A DNA stretch of 64,000 nucleotides from PFJX01 sp031426815 (GCA_031426815.1 JASJPG010000015.1:1-64000), one strand, 5' to 3'. Shown: positions 43,555 through 51,706, counted from the stretch's first letter. The notes: generated by a model not told the origin, from the letters alone. Numbers and translations: made by a program.

Positions 43555-45137
43555 GGCTGCTCCAGTGGGTTGCCCAGGATCGAAAGCAGACGCGGCAGAT
43601 CGAGATGCGCCTCCACCGCGTCGGCCAGTCGGTCGATGGCGGCTTCGCGCAGCGCATGAATGTCGGGCGCCGTGTTGCGGCGCAAGCCGGCCCAGGCCAG
43701 CACGGCATCAGCGGCGGCGGGTGTGTCGAACAGGCCGTGCAGATAGGTGCCGGCAACCTGACCATCGTCGGAAAAAGCCCCATCGACGTAGGGTGCGTGC
43801 GCACCATTCGCGGCACAACCTGCGAGAAACGGCCGCGCCAGCGCCGCGCCGCTGCTGACGCCGGCATGAATCTCGTAGCCGGCGACGGCAGCATCGGCCC
43901 AGGCCAGTCGTCCGCTCACGTTGCGCAACTGTTTGTCCGCCGCCAGCGTCGTTGCCATGTCCAGCCAGCCGAAGCCGGCGCTGGAACCGGGCGCGCCTTC
44001 GAGGCCGAGCGGATCGTGCAGCGCCCGCCCCAGCATCTGGAAACCGCCGCAAATGCCGAGCAACTTGCCGCCGTAGCGCAGGTGGCATTGCAGATGTTCG
44101 CGCCAGCCGCGCTCGCGCAGAAACGCCAGATCGGCGCGCACTGATTTGGAACCGGGGAGGATGATCAGATCGGCCGGCGGCGGTGTCCCGTCAATGCCGA
44201 CGAAGCGGAAGTCGACATTCGGATGCAGCCGCAGCGCATCGAAATCGGTGTGGTTGGAGATGCGCGGCAGCACCGGCACAACAACGCGGAATCGCTGTTC
44301 GTCATTCCCGCGCAGGCGGGAATCCAGTGAGCGCTCCAAACCACGGTTTTCTCGACAATCGGACTGACGATCTGGATTCCCGCATTCGCGGGAATGACGA
44401 TCAACCGGCAACGCATCTTCCGCCTCCAGATGCAAGCCGTGCAGATACGGCAACACGCCCAACACCGGCTTGCCGGTTTCCCGTTCAAGCCAGTCCAGGC
44501 CGTCTTGCAGCAAGGCGAGGTCACCGCGAAAACGGTTGATCACGAATCCTTTGACGCGCGCCCGTTCCGACTCCGACAGCAACGCCAGCGTGCCGACGAT
44601 ATGGGCGAAGACACCGCCGCGGTCGATGTCGGCGATCAGGATCACCGGGCAATCGACCGCTTCGGCGAAACCCATGTTGGCGATGTCGCCGGCGCGCAGA
44701 TTGATCTCGGCCGGACTGCCGGCGCCCTCGACGACGATGGTCGCGTATTGCGCCGACAAACGCGTGAAGGAATCGAGCACCGCCGCGCGCGCCACCTGCT
44801 TGTAGTCGTGATATGCCTGCGCTTCCATGTTGCCGAGCGCGCGGCCCTGGATGATGACCTGGCAGCCGGTATCCGAGTTGGGCTTCAACAGCACCGGATT
44901 CATGTCCGTGTGCGGCGGCAACCCGCAGGCCTGCGCCTGCACCGCCTGGGCGCGGCCGATCTCGCCGGCGCCGTTTCCCTCATCCGCGGTCACCGCGCTG
45001 TTCAGCGCCATGTTCTGCGGCTTGAACGGCGCGACAGCGACGCCGCGCCGCCGCAGCCAGCGGCATAACGCGGTGACCAGCGCGCTCTTGCCGGCATCGG
45101 AGGTGCAGCCCTGGACCATCAGCACGCGGGCGGTCAT
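43542..45137 (-). CDS. cobQ: Adenosylcobyric acid synthase CobQ with an in-frame repeat insertion
   Basis: A glutamine-dependent amidotransferase that amidates adenosylcobyrinic acid a,c-diamide. The N-terminal synthetase domain has MVQGCTSDAGKSALVTALCR, KPQNMALNSAV and VVEGAGSPAEINLR. The glutaminase domain has LLGICGGFQMLG with the nucleophilic cysteine and TYLHGLFD. At 531 residues it is about 40 longer than usual. Residues 247-280 are encoded by a 100-bp palindromic repeat between EAEDALPVD and the conserved VPVLPRISNHTDFDALR. The frame is kept, so the protein may still work. The gene starts ten bases after vapC. Confidence 0.93.
   Translation of the reverse strand: MTARVLMVQGCTSDAGKSALVTALCRWLRRRGVAVAPFKPQNMALNSAVTADEGNGAGEIGRAQAVQAQACGLPPHTDMNPVLLKPNSDTGCQVIIQGRALGNMEAQAYHDYKQVARAAVLDSFTRLSAQYATIVVEGAGSPAEINLRAGDIANMGFAEAVDCPVILIADIDRGGVFAHIVGTLALLSESERARVKGFVINRFRGDLALLQDGLDWLERETGKPVLGVLPYLHGLHLEAEDALPVDRHSRECGNPDRQSDCRENRGLERSLDSRLRGNDEQRFRVVVPVLPRISNHTDFDALRLHPNVDFRFVGIDGTPPPADLIILPGSKSVRADLAFLRERGWREHLQCHLRYGGKLLGICGGFQMLGRALHDPLGLEGAPGSSAGFGWLDMATTLAADKQLRNVSGRLAWADAAVAGYEIHAGVSSGAALARPFLAGCAANGAHAPYVDGAFSDDGQVAGTYLHGLFDTPAAADAVLAWAGLRRNTAPDIHALREAAIDRLADAVEAHLDLPRLLSILGNPLEQPCRI
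43788..43805. repeat. GTAGGGTGCG half-element inside cobQ
   Basis: GTAGGGTGCGTGCGCACC within cobQ matches the head of the intergenic palindrome at 22212 (GTAGGGTGCG then GCGCACC). It encodes part of the non-conserved peptide NGAHAPYVDGAF. It may be a partial repeat inserted in frame, or chance. Confidence 0.4.
44300..44399. repeat. GTCATTCCCGC palindromic repeat inserted in frame in cobQ
   Basis: Two 28-bp arms, CGTCATTCCCGCGCAGGCGG... (44300-44327) and its near-perfect inverse (44372-44399, two mismatches), surround a 44-base core. Each arm is itself palindromic (ATTCCCGC and GCGGGAAT). The translated peptides SRECGNPD and LDSRLRGNDE are hallmarks of this widespread ATTCCC/GGGAAT repeat type when it is read through. 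Here it lies inside cobQ without a stop. Confidence 0.9.
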
Positions 45138-45147
45138 GCACTTCGCC

Positions 45148-45564
45148 TCATGCCGGTTCGTTCACCCAGTTCTCCACCTTCAAGCCGGGGTAATCCTTGA
45201 AATCGGCTTCGTTGTTGGTGATCAGCGTGGCGTCCAGGCTGACCGCATGCGCGGCGATCATGCGATCGAGCGCATCGCGGCGGCGGTCGCGCACGGCGGC
45301 GGCGAGGACGCCGTAGCTTTCCGCGGCGACCGAGTCGAAAGGCATGGCGGGTACGCGCGTCAGCAAGCGGCGCAAGGAATGCTCGGCCGCGAATCGGTCG
45401 GGATCCTGCGCCGGGTAGCGTTCGATGCCGTGGCGCAGTTCCGCGTAAGTGACGACGGACATTCCCAGGTCGCCAATCGAGGTCTCGCTGAAACGTTGAA
45501 TCAGATGCGGTGGATGCGCATCCATCAGATGGATGCAGATATTGGTATCAAGCAGGTAGCGCAT
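45148..45564 (-). CDS. vapC: VapC-type PIN-domain toxin
   Basis: A 138-residue PIN-domain ribonuclease toxin. The acidic catalytic residues are visible: D6 in LLDTNICIHLM, E in TYAELRHGIER, D in RRRDALDRMIAAHA and D in NEADFKDYPGLKVENW. The protein is of the FitB/VapC size. It lies three bases after the antitoxin gene and ten bases before cobQ, all on the minus strand. Confidence 0.92.
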   Translation of the reverse strand: MRYLLDTNICIHLMDAHPPHLIQRFSETSIGDLGMSVVTYAELRHGIERYPAQDPDRFAAEHSLRRLLTRVPAMPFDSVAAESYGVLAAAVRDRRRDALDRMIAAHAVSLDATLITNNEADFKDYPGLKVENWVNEPA

Positions 45565-45567
45565 GGC

Positions 45568-45834
45568 CTACTCCGGCTTGCCCTTCGCTTTTTCGAATCC
45601 GCTCCAGTCACGTTCCTTCTGTTCGTGGAATTCGCGCCCTTCCGACATGAAGCCTTTCGGGAAGGAAGCGAAAATCTCCATCAAATCATCCAGCTTTTCC
45701 TTCTTGACCGGCCGCACCACCAACGTATTGCCCACCTGCTCGATCTCGATTTCCTGGCCGGCCTCGACGATGGCGAGTTCTTTCGGAATGCGCACGGCAA
45801 GTGAATTTCCACTCTTGAAGACTCGGGTCAGCAT
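45568..45834 (-). CDS. vapB: VapB-type antitoxin (AbrB/SpoVT domain)
   Basis: 88 residues starting MLTRVFKSGNSLAVRIPKEL, an AbrB-like swapped-hairpin DNA-binding domain of VapB/VagC type. The C-terminal part (EIFASFPKGFMSEGREFHEQ) is the usual toxin-wrapping tail. The open frame extends far upstream, antisense to btuF, but only this start has a ribosome site (GGAG) and family similarity. Confidence 0.9.
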   Translation of the reverse strand: MLTRVFKSGNSLAVRIPKELAIVEAGQEIEIEQVGNTLVVRPVKKEKLDDLMEIFASFPKGFMSEGREFHEQKERDWSGFEKAKGKPE

Positions 45835-45852
45835 GATGTTCTCCAGTTGTTT

Positions 45853-45871
45853 TGTATATACGGGATATACA
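45853..45871. promoter_or_regulatory. Probable VapB operator
   Basis: A perfect 7-bp inverted repeat TGTATAT-ACGGG-ATATACA lies 19-37 bases before the vapB ATG, in a short AT-rich stretch of an otherwise GC-rich region. Palindromes of this kind overlapping the promoter are the usual autoregulatory sites of VapBC complexes. Confidence 0.65.
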
Positions 45872-45999
45872 TCTTCAAATACGCTCGGGTCAAGTGAACG
45901 CGTGCGCTCAGCACCGCCGTAACGCCTTTTGCCCAGCCCAGCGCACCGCACACTGCCTTCACCTAAAATCCGCCTCCCGCCCCGCTCACCGGCCTTTGC

Positions 46000-46887
46000 A
46001 TGAATCGCCTTCATATCCTCTTGTTTGCCCTGCTGCTGGGCGGTGTCATGCCCACCGCCCAAGCCGAAATCGTGCTGCGCGACGACACCGGCGCGACCGT
46101 GCGTTTGCCGGCGCCGGCGCGCCGCATCGTCAGCCTGGCGCCGCATGCCACCGAGAATCTGTTCGCGGCCGGAGCGGGCCGGCAACTGGTCGGCGCGGTC
46201 GACTACAGCGACTATCCGGAAGCGGCCAAGCGGATCCGCAATGTCGGCAGTTACGAGCGTCCCGACCTGGAAACCATCGTCGCGCTGAAGCCGGATCTGG
46301 TCGTCGTCTGGCAGAGTGGCAATGCCGGCGGCGTCGTGAAACGGCTGCAGGCGCTGGGCTTGCCGGTCTACCAGACCCAGCCCGACAGGCTGGAAGACAT
46401 TCCCGCCAACATCGAAAACCTGGGCCGTCTGGCCGGCAGTGAGGCGGTGGCCGCGCGGGTGGCAGCGGACTTCCGGCAACGCCTGGCGACGCTGCGCCAG
46501 CGCTACGCGACGCGCCCGGCCGTGCCGGTGTTCTACCAGGCCTGGCACCAGCCGCTGCTGACCGTCGGCGGCGACCAGATCATCAGCGACGTGATCGGCC
46601 TGTGCGGCGGCGCCAACGTCTTCGCCGGACTCGCCGCGAAAGCGCCCACGGTCAGCGTCGAAGCGGTGCTGGCGGCGAATCCGGAAGCCATCGTCGCCAG
46701 CGGCATGGGCCGCGACACACCGATCGGCCTGGACGACTGGCGCCACTGGAAACGCATCCAGGCGGTCTCGCGCGACAACCTGTTCTTCGTCTCCGCCGAC
46801 CTGATGCAACGCCCCACGCCGCGCCTGCTCGAAGGCGCCGAACAGCTTTGCCGGCACCTGGAAACGGCGCGCGGGCGACGACGGTAA
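46000..46887 (+). CDS. btuF: Periplasmic cobalamin-binding protein BtuF
   Basis: The substrate-binding protein of the B12 ABC importer. 295 residues with a signal peptide ending PTAQA (residues 1-22). The class III fold pattern is PARRIVSLAPHATENLFAAGAG, ALKPDLVVVWQSG and a C-terminal VSRDNLFFVSADLMQRPTPR. The general family also binds haem and siderophores. The B12 assignment rests on the neighbouring btu and cob genes. It is transcribed away from vapB, and no riboswitch is seen in front of it. Confidence 0.86.
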   Translation: MNRLHILLFALLLGGVMPTAQAEIVLRDDTGATVRLPAPARRIVSLAPHATENLFAAGAGRQLVGAVDYSDYPEAAKRIRNVGSYERPDLETIVALKPDLVVVWQSGNAGGVVKRLQALGLPVYQTQPDRLEDIPANIENLGRLAGSEAVAARVAADFRQRLATLRQRYATRPAVPVFYQAWHQPLLTVGGDQIISDVIGLCGGANVFAGLAAKAPTVSVEAVLAANPEAIVASGMGRDTPIGLDDWRHWKRIQAVSRDNLFFVSADLMQRPTPRLLEGAEQLCRHLETARGRRR

Positions 46888-46890
46888 ACC

Positions 46891-47008
46891 CGTAGGGCGG
46901 CAACCCTTTGCCGCCTTTCGTCTTGTCATGCATGCACTGGGTTGTAGACACGCAAACCGGTCATTCGAGTTTGATGAACGATAGTCGGCAAGGGATTGCC
47001 GACCTACG
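46891..47008. repeat. Pair of inverted GTAGG elements
   Basis: CGTAGGGCGGCAACCCTTTG (from 46891) and, in inverse orientation, a unit ending TTGCCGACCTACG (46984-47008) frame a 68-base spacer. Each unit is internally palindromic (GGCGGCAA/TTGCCGCC and TCGGCAA/TTGCCGA). Such head-to-head pairs are typical of REP-type bipartite elements. They fill the gap between btuF and btuD, whose ends converge. Confidence 0.75.
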
Positions 47009-47018
47009 GCCAGCCGTT

Positions 47019-47915
47019 TCATTCCGTCACCTCCGGCACGAACCAGCGCCGCTCTCCGTCCATCAACACGCGTAGCGGGTGGCCGTACAGACGCGACAGG
47101 CCGGCGGCATCGAGCACCGCCGCGCTGTCGCCGAGTTCATGTTCACCGTCGCCGTACAGCAGCAGTGACTGATCGCTGAAGCGCGCGGCGAGGTTCACGT
47201 CGTGCAGCACCATGACCAGCGCGGCGGCATCTTCGCGGGCGCGGCGGCCGATCAGTTCCAGCACGGCGATCTGGTGATTCAGATCGAGATGCGCCAGCGG
47301 CTCGTCGAGCAGATACAAACGCGGTTGCTGCACCAGCAACGTGGCCAGCGCGACACGTTGGCGTTCACCGCCGGACAAGGTGTGAATCGAACGCGCCGCC
47401 AGATCGGCCAGGCCGACCTCTGCCAGGGCAGCGCGCGCCAGGCGCTCATCCGCCGCGCTCTCCCAGTCCCAGCGCGACAGATGCGGGTGGCGACCGACCA
47501 GCACGGTTTCCAGCACGCTGGCGGCAAACGCATCGCCCTGGTGTTGCGGCAACAGCCCGCGCAGCCGCGCGGCGCAGCGTGGGCCGAGCGCGGCATAGCT
47601 GTCGCCGGACAGTTCGATGGCACCGGCATCCGGCGCGCGCAGACCGGCCAGCGTGTGCAGCAGCGTGGTCTTGCCGACGCCGTTGCGGCCGAGTATGGCG
47701 AGGCGGTCGCCGGGCTGGAGCGAAAGATTCAGCCCGGCGACGACTGCCTTGCCGCCAATGGAAACCCCCAGGTTCTTGCAAACCAGCAGCGGAGCCGTTG
47801 GCGGCTCTGCCGCCTTACGGAATCGGCGTCCTTCTTGCGAGGGCAGCGGAGCCGTTGGCGGCTCTGCCGCCTTACGGAACCGGCGTCCTTCTTGCGAGGG
47901 CAAGGGCGCGGTCAT
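47019..47915 (-). CDS. btuD: Cobalamin ABC transporter ATPase BtuD with repeat-encoded N-terminus
   Basis: The ATPase of the B12 importer. Walker A is G76-R-N-G-V-G-K-T83. The signature LSGGERQRVALA, Walker B LYLLDEPLAHLD and the switch histidine in LHDVNLAA follow. Residues 6-43 are two identical 19-residue copies of PSQEGRRFRKAAEPPTAPL, encoded by a tandem 57-bp repeat. Without them the protein would begin MTAPL-LVCKNLGVSI, a normal BtuD start. The ATG overlaps the btuC stop by four bases. Confidence 0.93.
   Translation of the reverse strand: MTAPLPSQEGRRFRKAAEPPTAPLPSQEGRRFRKAAEPPTAPLLVCKNLGVSIGGKAVVAGLNLSLQPGDRLAILGRNGVGKTTLLHTLAGLRAPDAGAIELSGDSYAALGPRCAARLRGLLPQHQGDAFAASVLETVLVGRHPHLSRWDWESAADERLARAALAEVGLADLAARSIHTLSGGERQRVALATLLVQQPRLYLLDEPLAHLDLNHQIAVLELIGRRAREDAAALVMVLHDVNLAARFSDQSLLLYGDGEHELGDSAAVLDAAGLSRLYGHPLRVLMDGERRWFVPEVTE
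47786..47899. repeat. Tandem 57-bp repeat in the btuD 5' end
   Basis: Two adjacent 57-bp units (47786-47842, 47843-47899) differ at one base (GGAATCGG versus GGAACCGG). Each contains GGAGCCGTTGGCGGCTC and CGGCGTCCTTCTTGCGAGG. GGGCAGCGGAG at the unit junction and the following GGCGT block also occur in the 63281-63403 repeat at a similar spacing, so the two may be one family. Confidence 0.9.
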
Positions 47916-48904
47916 GTCTGCTCCACTTTGGGCGCTCGCGCCAGCAAGAACAGGAACACCGGCACGCCGATCAACGCCGTCAGCACGCCGACCGGCAGTT
48001 GCTGCGGCGCAATGACGCTACGTGCCAGCGTATCGGCCAGCGTCAGCAACGCCGCGCCGGCCAGGGTGGCGGCCGGCAGCAGCAGGCGTTGATCGTTGCC
48101 CAGCGCCAGCCGCACCAGATGCGGCACCACCAAGCCGACGAAGCCCACGCTGCCGACGCTGGTCACGGCGGTCGCGGTCAGCAACGAGGCGAGGAAATAC
48201 AGCATCAGGCGCAGGCGCGCGACATTGGCACCGAGTGTGGCGGCCAGCAGCGGACCGCGTGTGAGCAGGTTGAGTTCGCGCGCGAAAAACAGCGCCACCA
48301 GCAACCCGCCGGCCAGGATCAGCAAGGTCGGCAACGGCGCAGCGGCCTCGCCGGCATCGCCCATCAGCCAGAACAGCATGCCGCGCAGCTTCTGATCCGG
48401 CGCCAGCGACAGCATCAGGGCCACCGCCGCACCGCAGCCGGCGGCGACGATGACGCCGGTGAGCAGCAAGCGGGTCTGCGTCCAGCTACCATCGCCGCGC
48501 GCCAGCCCGAACACCAGCCACATCGCGGCCAGCGCACCGGCAAAGGCGGCCGCTTCCAGGCCGAAATTGGCGCTGACCCCGAGCAACATCGCTGCCAGCG
48601 CGCCAACCGCCGCGCCGCCGGAAATGCCCAGCACATACGGATCGGCCAGCGGATTGCGCAACAACACCTGCATCAACGCACCGGCCAGCGCGAGCAAGCC
48701 GCCGCAAGCGAAAGCCGCCAGCGCGCGCGGCAATCTGAGGTTGCGCACGACTTCGACCGCCATGCTATCGCCCTCCCCGTAAAGCGCCACCCACACCGCA
48801 TCCGGCGCCAGCGCGACGCTGCCGACCGCGAGCGACACCAGCAGGCTCAGCATCGCCGCGACGGCGAGCAGGGCGAGGACGAAGAGGGCGCGGCGGCGAT
48901 TCAT
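47912..48904 (-). CDS. btuC: Cobalamin ABC transporter permease BtuC
   Basis: The inner-membrane permease of the B12 importer, FecCD family. 330 residues with about ten membrane segments. Family blocks are RNLRLPRALAAFACGGLLALAGALMQ split over residues 54-79, NPLADPYVLGISGGAAVGA and GSVGFVGLVVPHLVRL. It overlaps btuD by four bases and lies 13 bases after cobO. Confidence 0.94.
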   Translation of the reverse strand: MNRRRALFVLALLAVAAMLSLLVSLAVGSVALAPDAVWVALYGEGDSMAVEVVRNLRLPRALAAFACGGLLALAGALMQVLLRNPLADPYVLGISGGAAVGALAAMLLGVSANFGLEAAAFAGALAAMWLVFGLARGDGSWTQTRLLLTGVIVAAGCGAAVALMLSLAPDQKLRGMLFWLMGDAGEAAAPLPTLLILAGGLLVALFFARELNLLTRGPLLAATLGANVARLRLMLYFLASLLTATAVTSVGSVGFVGLVVPHLVRLALGNDQRLLLPAATLAGAALLTLADTLARSVIAPQQLPVGVLTALIGVPVFLFLLARAPKVEQT

Positions 48905-48917
48905 GAAATGCGGCGGC

Positions 48918-49517
48918 TCACAAATCCACCCCCGCCTGCGCCTTCACCCCGGCGCGATAGGCGTGTTTGACGTCGGCGATCTCGCTCACCGTGTCGGCCG
49001 CATCGATCAACGCCCGCGACGCGGCGCGGCCGGTGATGACGACGTGTTGCAGCGGCGGCCGCGCCGCGAGGTCGGCCAGCACCGTCGCAGTGTCCAGCCA
49101 GCCGTAGTTGAGCAGGTAGGTCAGTTCGTCCAGCACCACCAGTTGAATTGCCGGATCGGCCAGCATCCGCCGCGCCACTTCCCAGCCCCTTTGCGCGGTG
49201 GCGATGTCGCGCTCCAGGTTCTGCGTGTCCCAGGTGAAACCTTCGCCCAGCACATGCCATTCGACGCCGGCTTGTTTGCCGAGGAAGGCTTCCTCGCCGG
49301 TGTCGGAGCGGCTCTTGATGAACTGCGCCACCCCCGCCCGCATGCCGTGGCCAATCGCGCGCGCGACCATGCCGAAGGCGGACGAGGATTTGCCCTTGCC
49401 GTTGCCGGTGAGCACCAGCAGCAGGCCTTTTTCCTTGTCCGCCGCGGCGATGGCGGCATCGATCACCGCCTTCTTTTTGGCCATGCGCGCGGCATGGCGT
49501 TCGGCCTGGTCGGTCAT
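48918..49517 (-). CDS. cobO: Cob(I)alamin adenosyltransferase CobO/BtuR
   Basis: Adds the adenosyl group of ATP to cob(I)alamin or corrinoid precursors. The 199 residues show the P-loop LTGNGKGKSSSAFGM, AIGHGMRAGVAQFIK and VVLDELTYLLNYGW. It is encoded between btuB (4-base gap) and btuC (13-base gap), so imported corrinoid is adenosylated by a product of the same operon and can feed CobQ-U-T-S. Confidence 0.95.
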   Translation of the reverse strand: MTDQAERHAARMAKKKAVIDAAIAAADKEKGLLLVLTGNGKGKSSSAFGMVARAIGHGMRAGVAQFIKSRSDTGEEAFLGKQAGVEWHVLGEGFTWDTQNLERDIATAQRGWEVARRMLADPAIQLVVLDELTYLLNYGWLDTATVLADLAARPPLQHVVITGRAASRALIDAADTVSEIADVKHAYRAGVKAQAGVDL

Positions 49518-49521
49518 CGCA

Positions 49522-51420
49522 TCATTTCCCGGGCTGGTAGCGCAAAGTCATGAACACGCCGCGGCCAGGCACGTCGTAGAAACGCGTGCTGGTGCGCGCC
49601 AGCGCGTAGTCGCGGTCGAACAGGTTGTCGATGCGCAGGCCGAGCCGGGTGTCCTTGTTCAGCGCGTATTCGTAGGCGGCGTTGACCAGACCGTATCCAG
49701 CCAGCGTCTTGCTGCCGTTCACATCCAGACGTTGTGAATAGGCGCTGCCCTCGATGCGCACGCCATGGCTGCCGAAACTGCGCGCGACGTTCAGCGTCAG
49801 GCTGTTTTCCGGGCGGCGGTCGAGTTGCAGGCCAGTGCCCAGATTGATCGCCAGCAAGCGGTTCAGCGCGGCCTGCCAGTCCCAGTTCAGCCAGCGCGCA
49901 TGGCCGCCGAGTTCGAGGCCGCGCATGCGCGCCGAGCTGACGTTCTGCGGCTGATAGTCGTAGGTGGTGGCAATACCCGGACCGGCGCCGCCTGCCGTGA
50001 TGTTGGCCTGCCACTCAATCAAATCGCGCACCCGCGTTTCGTACAGATTCAGCGCGGCATCCCAGCTCGACTGGCGATAGCTCAAGCCCAGTTCGCTGCT
50101 GCGCGAGGTTTCCGGCTTGAGGCCGGCGTTGCCGCGCGTGATATAGGTATCGCTGAAGGTAGTCGCCCCGATGTTGTAGGTGTAAGGGCCGTCGACGCTG
50201 TTCGGCCAGTACAGATCATTGACGGTCGGCGCTTTGTAAGCGGTACCGTGCCCGGCCGAGAAACGCAGGCCCGGCGCCAGTTCGCGCCCCCAGCGCAGAT
50301 TCCAGGTGTTATGGCCACCGAAGGCATCGTGCCGGTCACGGCGCAGGCCAAGTTGCGCGTCGCCACTCAAGACAGCGAAGCGGTACTGCGCGAACAGCCC
50401 GGTGTTTTCGATGCGTTCGTCGAGCGTGCCGCTGTTGTCCTTGCTGGCATGGTCGTTCCAGTGATCGACGCCGAGGCTGAGCTGGCCCGGTTTGAATGCC
50501 AGGTCGTGCTGCCAGGACAGGCTGTCACGATCGGTCTCGATGCGGGCCGGAATGAACGGGCTGAAGGAGGTATAGCTATCCAGGTTGTTGCCGAGGGTCA
50601 GGCTGTGCCGCCAGTGTGGATTGACCCGATGCTCGAACTTGACGCTGGCGGTGCGGTTTTTGTAATCGTTGTCGCCGGTATTGGCATCCTGCTCGTTGCG
50701 TCCCCAGGACTGAGCGAGTCGGGCGGCCAGCGTCAGATCGGGCGTCAGACCGCCGTCGATGCCGAAGGCCAGGTGATTGCGGTTGAAACCGAAAGACGTG
50801 GTGTCGGTGCTGAAGGTGGGCAAGCCATCGGTGCTTTCACGGCCGGCTTCCAGGCTGTAGCGCCAGGCATCGCCACCGCCGAAACTGACATCGAGCGCGC
50901 GCGTGTTGCGACTGCCCAGCGTGAGCTTGGCGCCGGGGCCGACCGCGCGGCGGGTGAAGATCTGCACCACGCCGCCGATGGCGTCGGAACCGTACAGACT
51001 GGACAGCGGACCGCGCACGATCTCGATGCGTTCGATCTGCTCCAGGGAGAGGGCATTCCAGTCGTATTCGCCGGTGGTCGCCGAGGCGGCGCGCACACCG
51101 TCGACCAGCACCAGCACATGCTTGGAGGCGGCACCGCGCACGAAAATGGCGGTGCTTTTGCCTTCGCCGCCGGTGCGCGAAATATGGATACCGGCCTGTT
51201 GGTCGAGCAGCGTAATCAGATCGCTGGCCTGACTGCGTCGAATGCTTTCGCGGCTGATGACCGATATGGCGGCCAGCGTGGACTCGATCGAGCGCGGCGT
51301 CCGCGTCGCGGTCACCACGATTTCATCGAGCAGCGGGGTTACTTGCGCCTGAACAGGCAAGGAAAAAAGACCGGCGTTGAATAAAGCCACGTGAAGCGCG
51401 GCCAGGGTGGTGCGTTGCAT
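49522..51420 (-). CDS. btuB: TonB-dependent outer-membrane cobalamin receptor BtuB
   Basis: A 632-residue outer-membrane beta-barrel that imports vitamin B12. The ATG at 51420 gives a signal peptide ending PVQAQ. The TonB box DEIVVTATR follows at about residues 32-40. The plug domain has SRESIRRSQASDLITLLDQQ and RGPLSSLYGSDAIGGVVQI. The C-terminal barrel ends FMTLRYQPGK. It is the first gene of btuB-cobO-btuC-btuD and lies behind a cobalamin riboswitch. A longer upstream reading of the frame covers the riboswitch and is rejected. Confidence 0.94.
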   Translation of the reverse strand: MQRTTLAALHVALFNAGLFSLPVQAQVTPLLDEIVVTATRTPRSIESTLAAISVISRESIRRSQASDLITLLDQQAGIHISRTGGEGKSTAIFVRGAASKHVLVLVDGVRAASATTGEYDWNALSLEQIERIEIVRGPLSSLYGSDAIGGVVQIFTRRAVGPGAKLTLGSRNTRALDVSFGGGDAWRYSLEAGRESTDGLPTFSTDTTSFGFNRNHLAFGIDGGLTPDLTLAARLAQSWGRNEQDANTGDNDYKNRTASVKFEHRVNPHWRHSLTLGNNLDSYTSFSPFIPARIETDRDSLSWQHDLAFKPGQLSLGVDHWNDHASKDNSGTLDERIENTGLFAQYRFAVLSGDAQLGLRRDRHDAFGGHNTWNLRWGRELAPGLRFSAGHGTAYKAPTVNDLYWPNSVDGPYTYNIGATTFSDTYITRGNAGLKPETSRSSELGLSYRQSSWDAALNLYETRVRDLIEWQANITAGGAGPGIATTYDYQPQNVSSARMRGLELGGHARWLNWDWQAALNRLLAINLGTGLQLDRRPENSLTLNVARSFGSHGVRIEGSAYSQRLDVNGSKTLAGYGLVNAAYEYALNKDTRLGLRIDNLFDRDYALARTSTRFYDVPGRGVFMTLRYQPGK

Positions 51421-51540
51421 GAAGAACTTCCTTTTTCGTCCCCGGCGTCCCCGCAGGGGAAAACTGAAATCGCGGGCCGAAAAAGGCGAATGGAAGCGAA
51501 CGCCCAACTTCCATGAATACAGCCGCCCTCCGCGACCCGC

Positions 51541-51706
51541 GTGCTTCTTCAGGCCGGTCTCCGGGCTCGCGCATGAGGGTTTCCGCCTTCCCATCCTGAC
51601 GGACAGTGGCTGGGTGAAAAACCGTTGAGCGCTTACCGTTGCGGGGGCAGCACAGGCATTGAGTTGTCTCGCACCTGTTTCCCGTTTCACTCCGTGAGGA
51701 GCACCT
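51541..51706 (-). ncRNA. Cobalamin riboswitch
   Basis: On the minus strand the leader reads GAAACGGGAAACAGGTG, then CAATGCCTGTGCTGCCCCCG, CAACGGTAAGCG, GCCACTG, GGGAAGGCGG and the B12-box-like GAGCCCGGAGACCGGCCTG. These conserved blocks occur in the order and spacing of the cobalamin riboswitch aptamer. The expression platform lies between 51540 and the btuB ATG. It should switch off the btuB-cobO-btuC-btuD operon when adenosylcobalamin is abundant. Confidence 0.93.

Noticed and set aside
45138..45999. Cobalamin riboswitch in front of cobQ or btuF
   Set aside because: Looked for the B12-box and GCCACTG blocks on both strands. None is present here, in contrast to the btuB leader.
47786..47899. 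CRISPR array
   Set aside because: There are only two directly adjacent 57-bp units without spacers, and they lie within the btuD reading frame.
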